Part shown: positions 15,398 to 15,767 of the stretch, one piece after another
Numbering within the stretch: the stretch's first letter is position 1
Layout: each line of letters starts with the position of its first letter
Assembly (NCBI RefSeq): GCF_910585845.1
Contig: NZ_CAJUHF010000029.1
Coordinates: forward strand, 27,817-43,583
Length of the DNA: 15,767 nucleotides
Reading direction: 5' to 3'
Origin: an uncultured Bacteroides sp.
GTDB taxonomy: Bacteria > Bacteroidota > Bacteroidia > Bacteroidales > Bacteroidaceae
The notes under the pieces: model-generated
Told to the model about the DNA's origin: nothing
The model's input: only the letters and a program-made list of their open reading frames with translations
Database searches by the model: none
Made by a program: the position numbers and the translations under genes

Positions 15398-15436
15398 AAA
15401 AAAAGAGCTCTGCCGCAAGTTGCGACAGAGCTCTTT
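15398..15436 (-). terminator. Attenuator terminator upstream of trpB
   Basis: On the minus strand AAAGAGCTCTGTCGCA (15436-15421), a 3-nt loop ACT, and TGCGGCAGAGCTCTTT (15417-15402) form a 16-bp stem with a single G-U pair. The RNA ends in a run of seven U (15404-15398). This strong intrinsic terminator lies between the operon promoter and trpB, 46 nt after the stop codon of a Trp-rich leader peptide. It must be bypassed to express the operon. Confidence 0.93.
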
Positions 15437-15476
15437 GTGATTCTATATCCTATTTACATATATACATACGAGCACT

Positions 15477-15510
15477 GCTCCCTTACGACTGTCGGAGTTG
15501 TAACGGGCGC
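15477..15510 (-). other. Candidate 1:2 pause hairpin of the trp leader RNA
   Basis: On the minus strand CCCGTTAC (15507-15500) can pair with GTAAGGG (15486-15480), leaving one bulged G. Two more pairs (GC/GC) are possible beyond a G-A mismatch. The 5' strand begins right after the three Trp codons and the 3' strand contains the leader stop codon. A ribosome stalled at the Trp codons would cover the 5' strand. Read by eye; no folding energy was computed. Confidence 0.55.
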
Positions 15511-15545
15511 CACCACCAATATGTATTTATGAACATTGTTTTCAT
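15483..15545 (-). CDS. trpL: trp operon leader peptide (attenuation)
   Basis: A 20-codon frame on the minus strand, ATG at 15545 and TAA at 15485-15483, with the core NTYWWWRPLQ. Codons 10-12 (15518-15510) are three consecutive TGG, improbable by chance in so short a frame. A second in-frame ATG is codon 4 (15536). The frame starts about 24 bp after the -7 element of a strong promoter match and ends 46 nt before a perfect-looking terminator. In trp attenuation, scarcity of charged tRNA-Trp stalls the ribosome at these codons, which favours an antiterminator fold and transcription into trpBEGDCFA. The peptide itself is probably not functional after synthesis. The gene is too short for standard ORF calling. 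Confidence 0.92.
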   Translation of the reverse strand: MKTMFINTYWWWRPLQLRQS

Positions 15546-15568
15546 TTGTTTTTGGTTTTTGATCGAGG

Positions 15569-15599
15569 CAAAAATAAACACTTTGTTTGAAATAGCAAA
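15569..15599 (-). promoter_or_regulatory. trp operon promoter
   Basis: On the minus strand TTTG (15599-15596) and TATTTTTG (15576-15569) match both the -33 and the -7 Bacteroides consensus elements exactly, with a 19-bp spacer. Transcription should start near 15560, shortly before the leader-peptide ATG at 15545. This is the best promoter match in the window. Confidence 0.82.
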
Positions 15600-15653
15600 G
15601 AATTTCTTTCTTTTTTTTTCTAAAATGTTTTTTTCATGTATATATCTCATGGC

Positions 15654-15673
15654 TCAAGTTTCGTAAGCTCAAC
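15654..15673. repeat. Third copy of the AAGTTTCG-type motif
   Basis: TCAAGTTTCGTAAGCTCAAC resembles TCAAGTTTCGCAAGTTC in the trpE-trpG gap and the inverted copy in the trpF-trpA gap. It overlaps the stop codon of the fragment at the right edge. The stretch 15600-15653 beyond it is A/T-rich, with long T runs and no gene. Confidence 0.45.
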
Positions 15674-15767
15674 TCGTCATTTTCCTCTTTCCATTTTCCC
15701 CTTTCCATTCCCTTTGAATCTCATCTTCCATCCGGTCCACGACTTTGTACTCTATGCTTCCTTGGTT
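15669..15767 (-). CDS. C-terminal end of an unidentified protein
   Basis: Reading the minus strand inward from the window edge, one frame is open for 32 codons to a TGA at 15671-15669. The fragment is strongly charged, including EYKVVDRMEDEIQREWKG and ending in KRKMTS. Its composition and purine-rich codons suggest a genuine gene terminus in the same direction as the trp operon. The trp promoter lies 70 bp after its stop. The fragment is too short to assign to a family and could still be chance. Confidence 0.45.
   Translation of the reverse strand, partial: NQGSIEYKVVDRMEDEIQREWKGENGKRKMTS

Overview
The window looks like chromosomal DNA from Bacteroides or a close relative in the Bacteroidales. 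The evidence is promoter-like elements of the Bacteroides type (TTTG about 19-22 bp before TAnnTTTG), starts with A/T-rich leaders and no Shine-Dalgarno sequence, a DUF4301 protein, and a complete trp operon in the order trpB-E-G-D-C-F-A. I see no plasmid, phage, IS, CRISPR, rRNA or tRNA signature. Gene content is mostly housekeeping; the interest lies in regulatory and intergenic structure.

Left part, plus strand (1-3127): the 3' end of an FtsX/MacB-type ABC permease; a 300-bp gap holding five alternately oriented 12-bp units (335-430); a HAD-family phosphatase/phosphoglucomutase-like gene; panB (ketopantoate hydroxymethyltransferase); and a short MFS transporter whose start overlaps the end of panB. 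On the minus strand, a long RelA/SpoT homolog (stop at 3511) is followed by a diacylglycerol/undecaprenol-kinase-like gene that converges on the MFS gene. The RelA/SpoT homolog keeps its (p)ppGpp synthetase motifs but has lost most hydrolase metal ligands, so it is probably synthetase-only. Divergent from it is a 505-aa DUF4301 protein with nucleotidyltransferase-like motifs, ending at a strong bidirectional terminator (7379-7429).

Right part, minus strand (7460-15767): type I L-asparaginase (ansA), then, reading upstream, trpA, trpF, trpC, trpD, trpG, trpE and trpB. Together these encode every step from chorismate to tryptophan. Three gaps inside or beside the operon carry short repeats: a 45-bp-period duplication at trpF-trpA, a GGAGTTA-type array at trpF-trpC, and a palindrome at trpG-trpE.

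The most notable find is upstream of trpB, in a stretch with no long ORF. It holds a canonical Bacteroides promoter (15569-15599), a 20-codon leader peptide with three consecutive Trp codons (15483-15545), a possible 1:2 hairpin spanning the leader stop codon, and a 16-bp intrinsic terminator with a seven-U tail (15398-15436). This is the full layout of a ribosome-mediated tryptophan attenuator, and it should let charged tRNA-Trp levels control the whole seven-gene operon. The extreme right edge holds the last 32 codons of an unidentified minus-strand frame.
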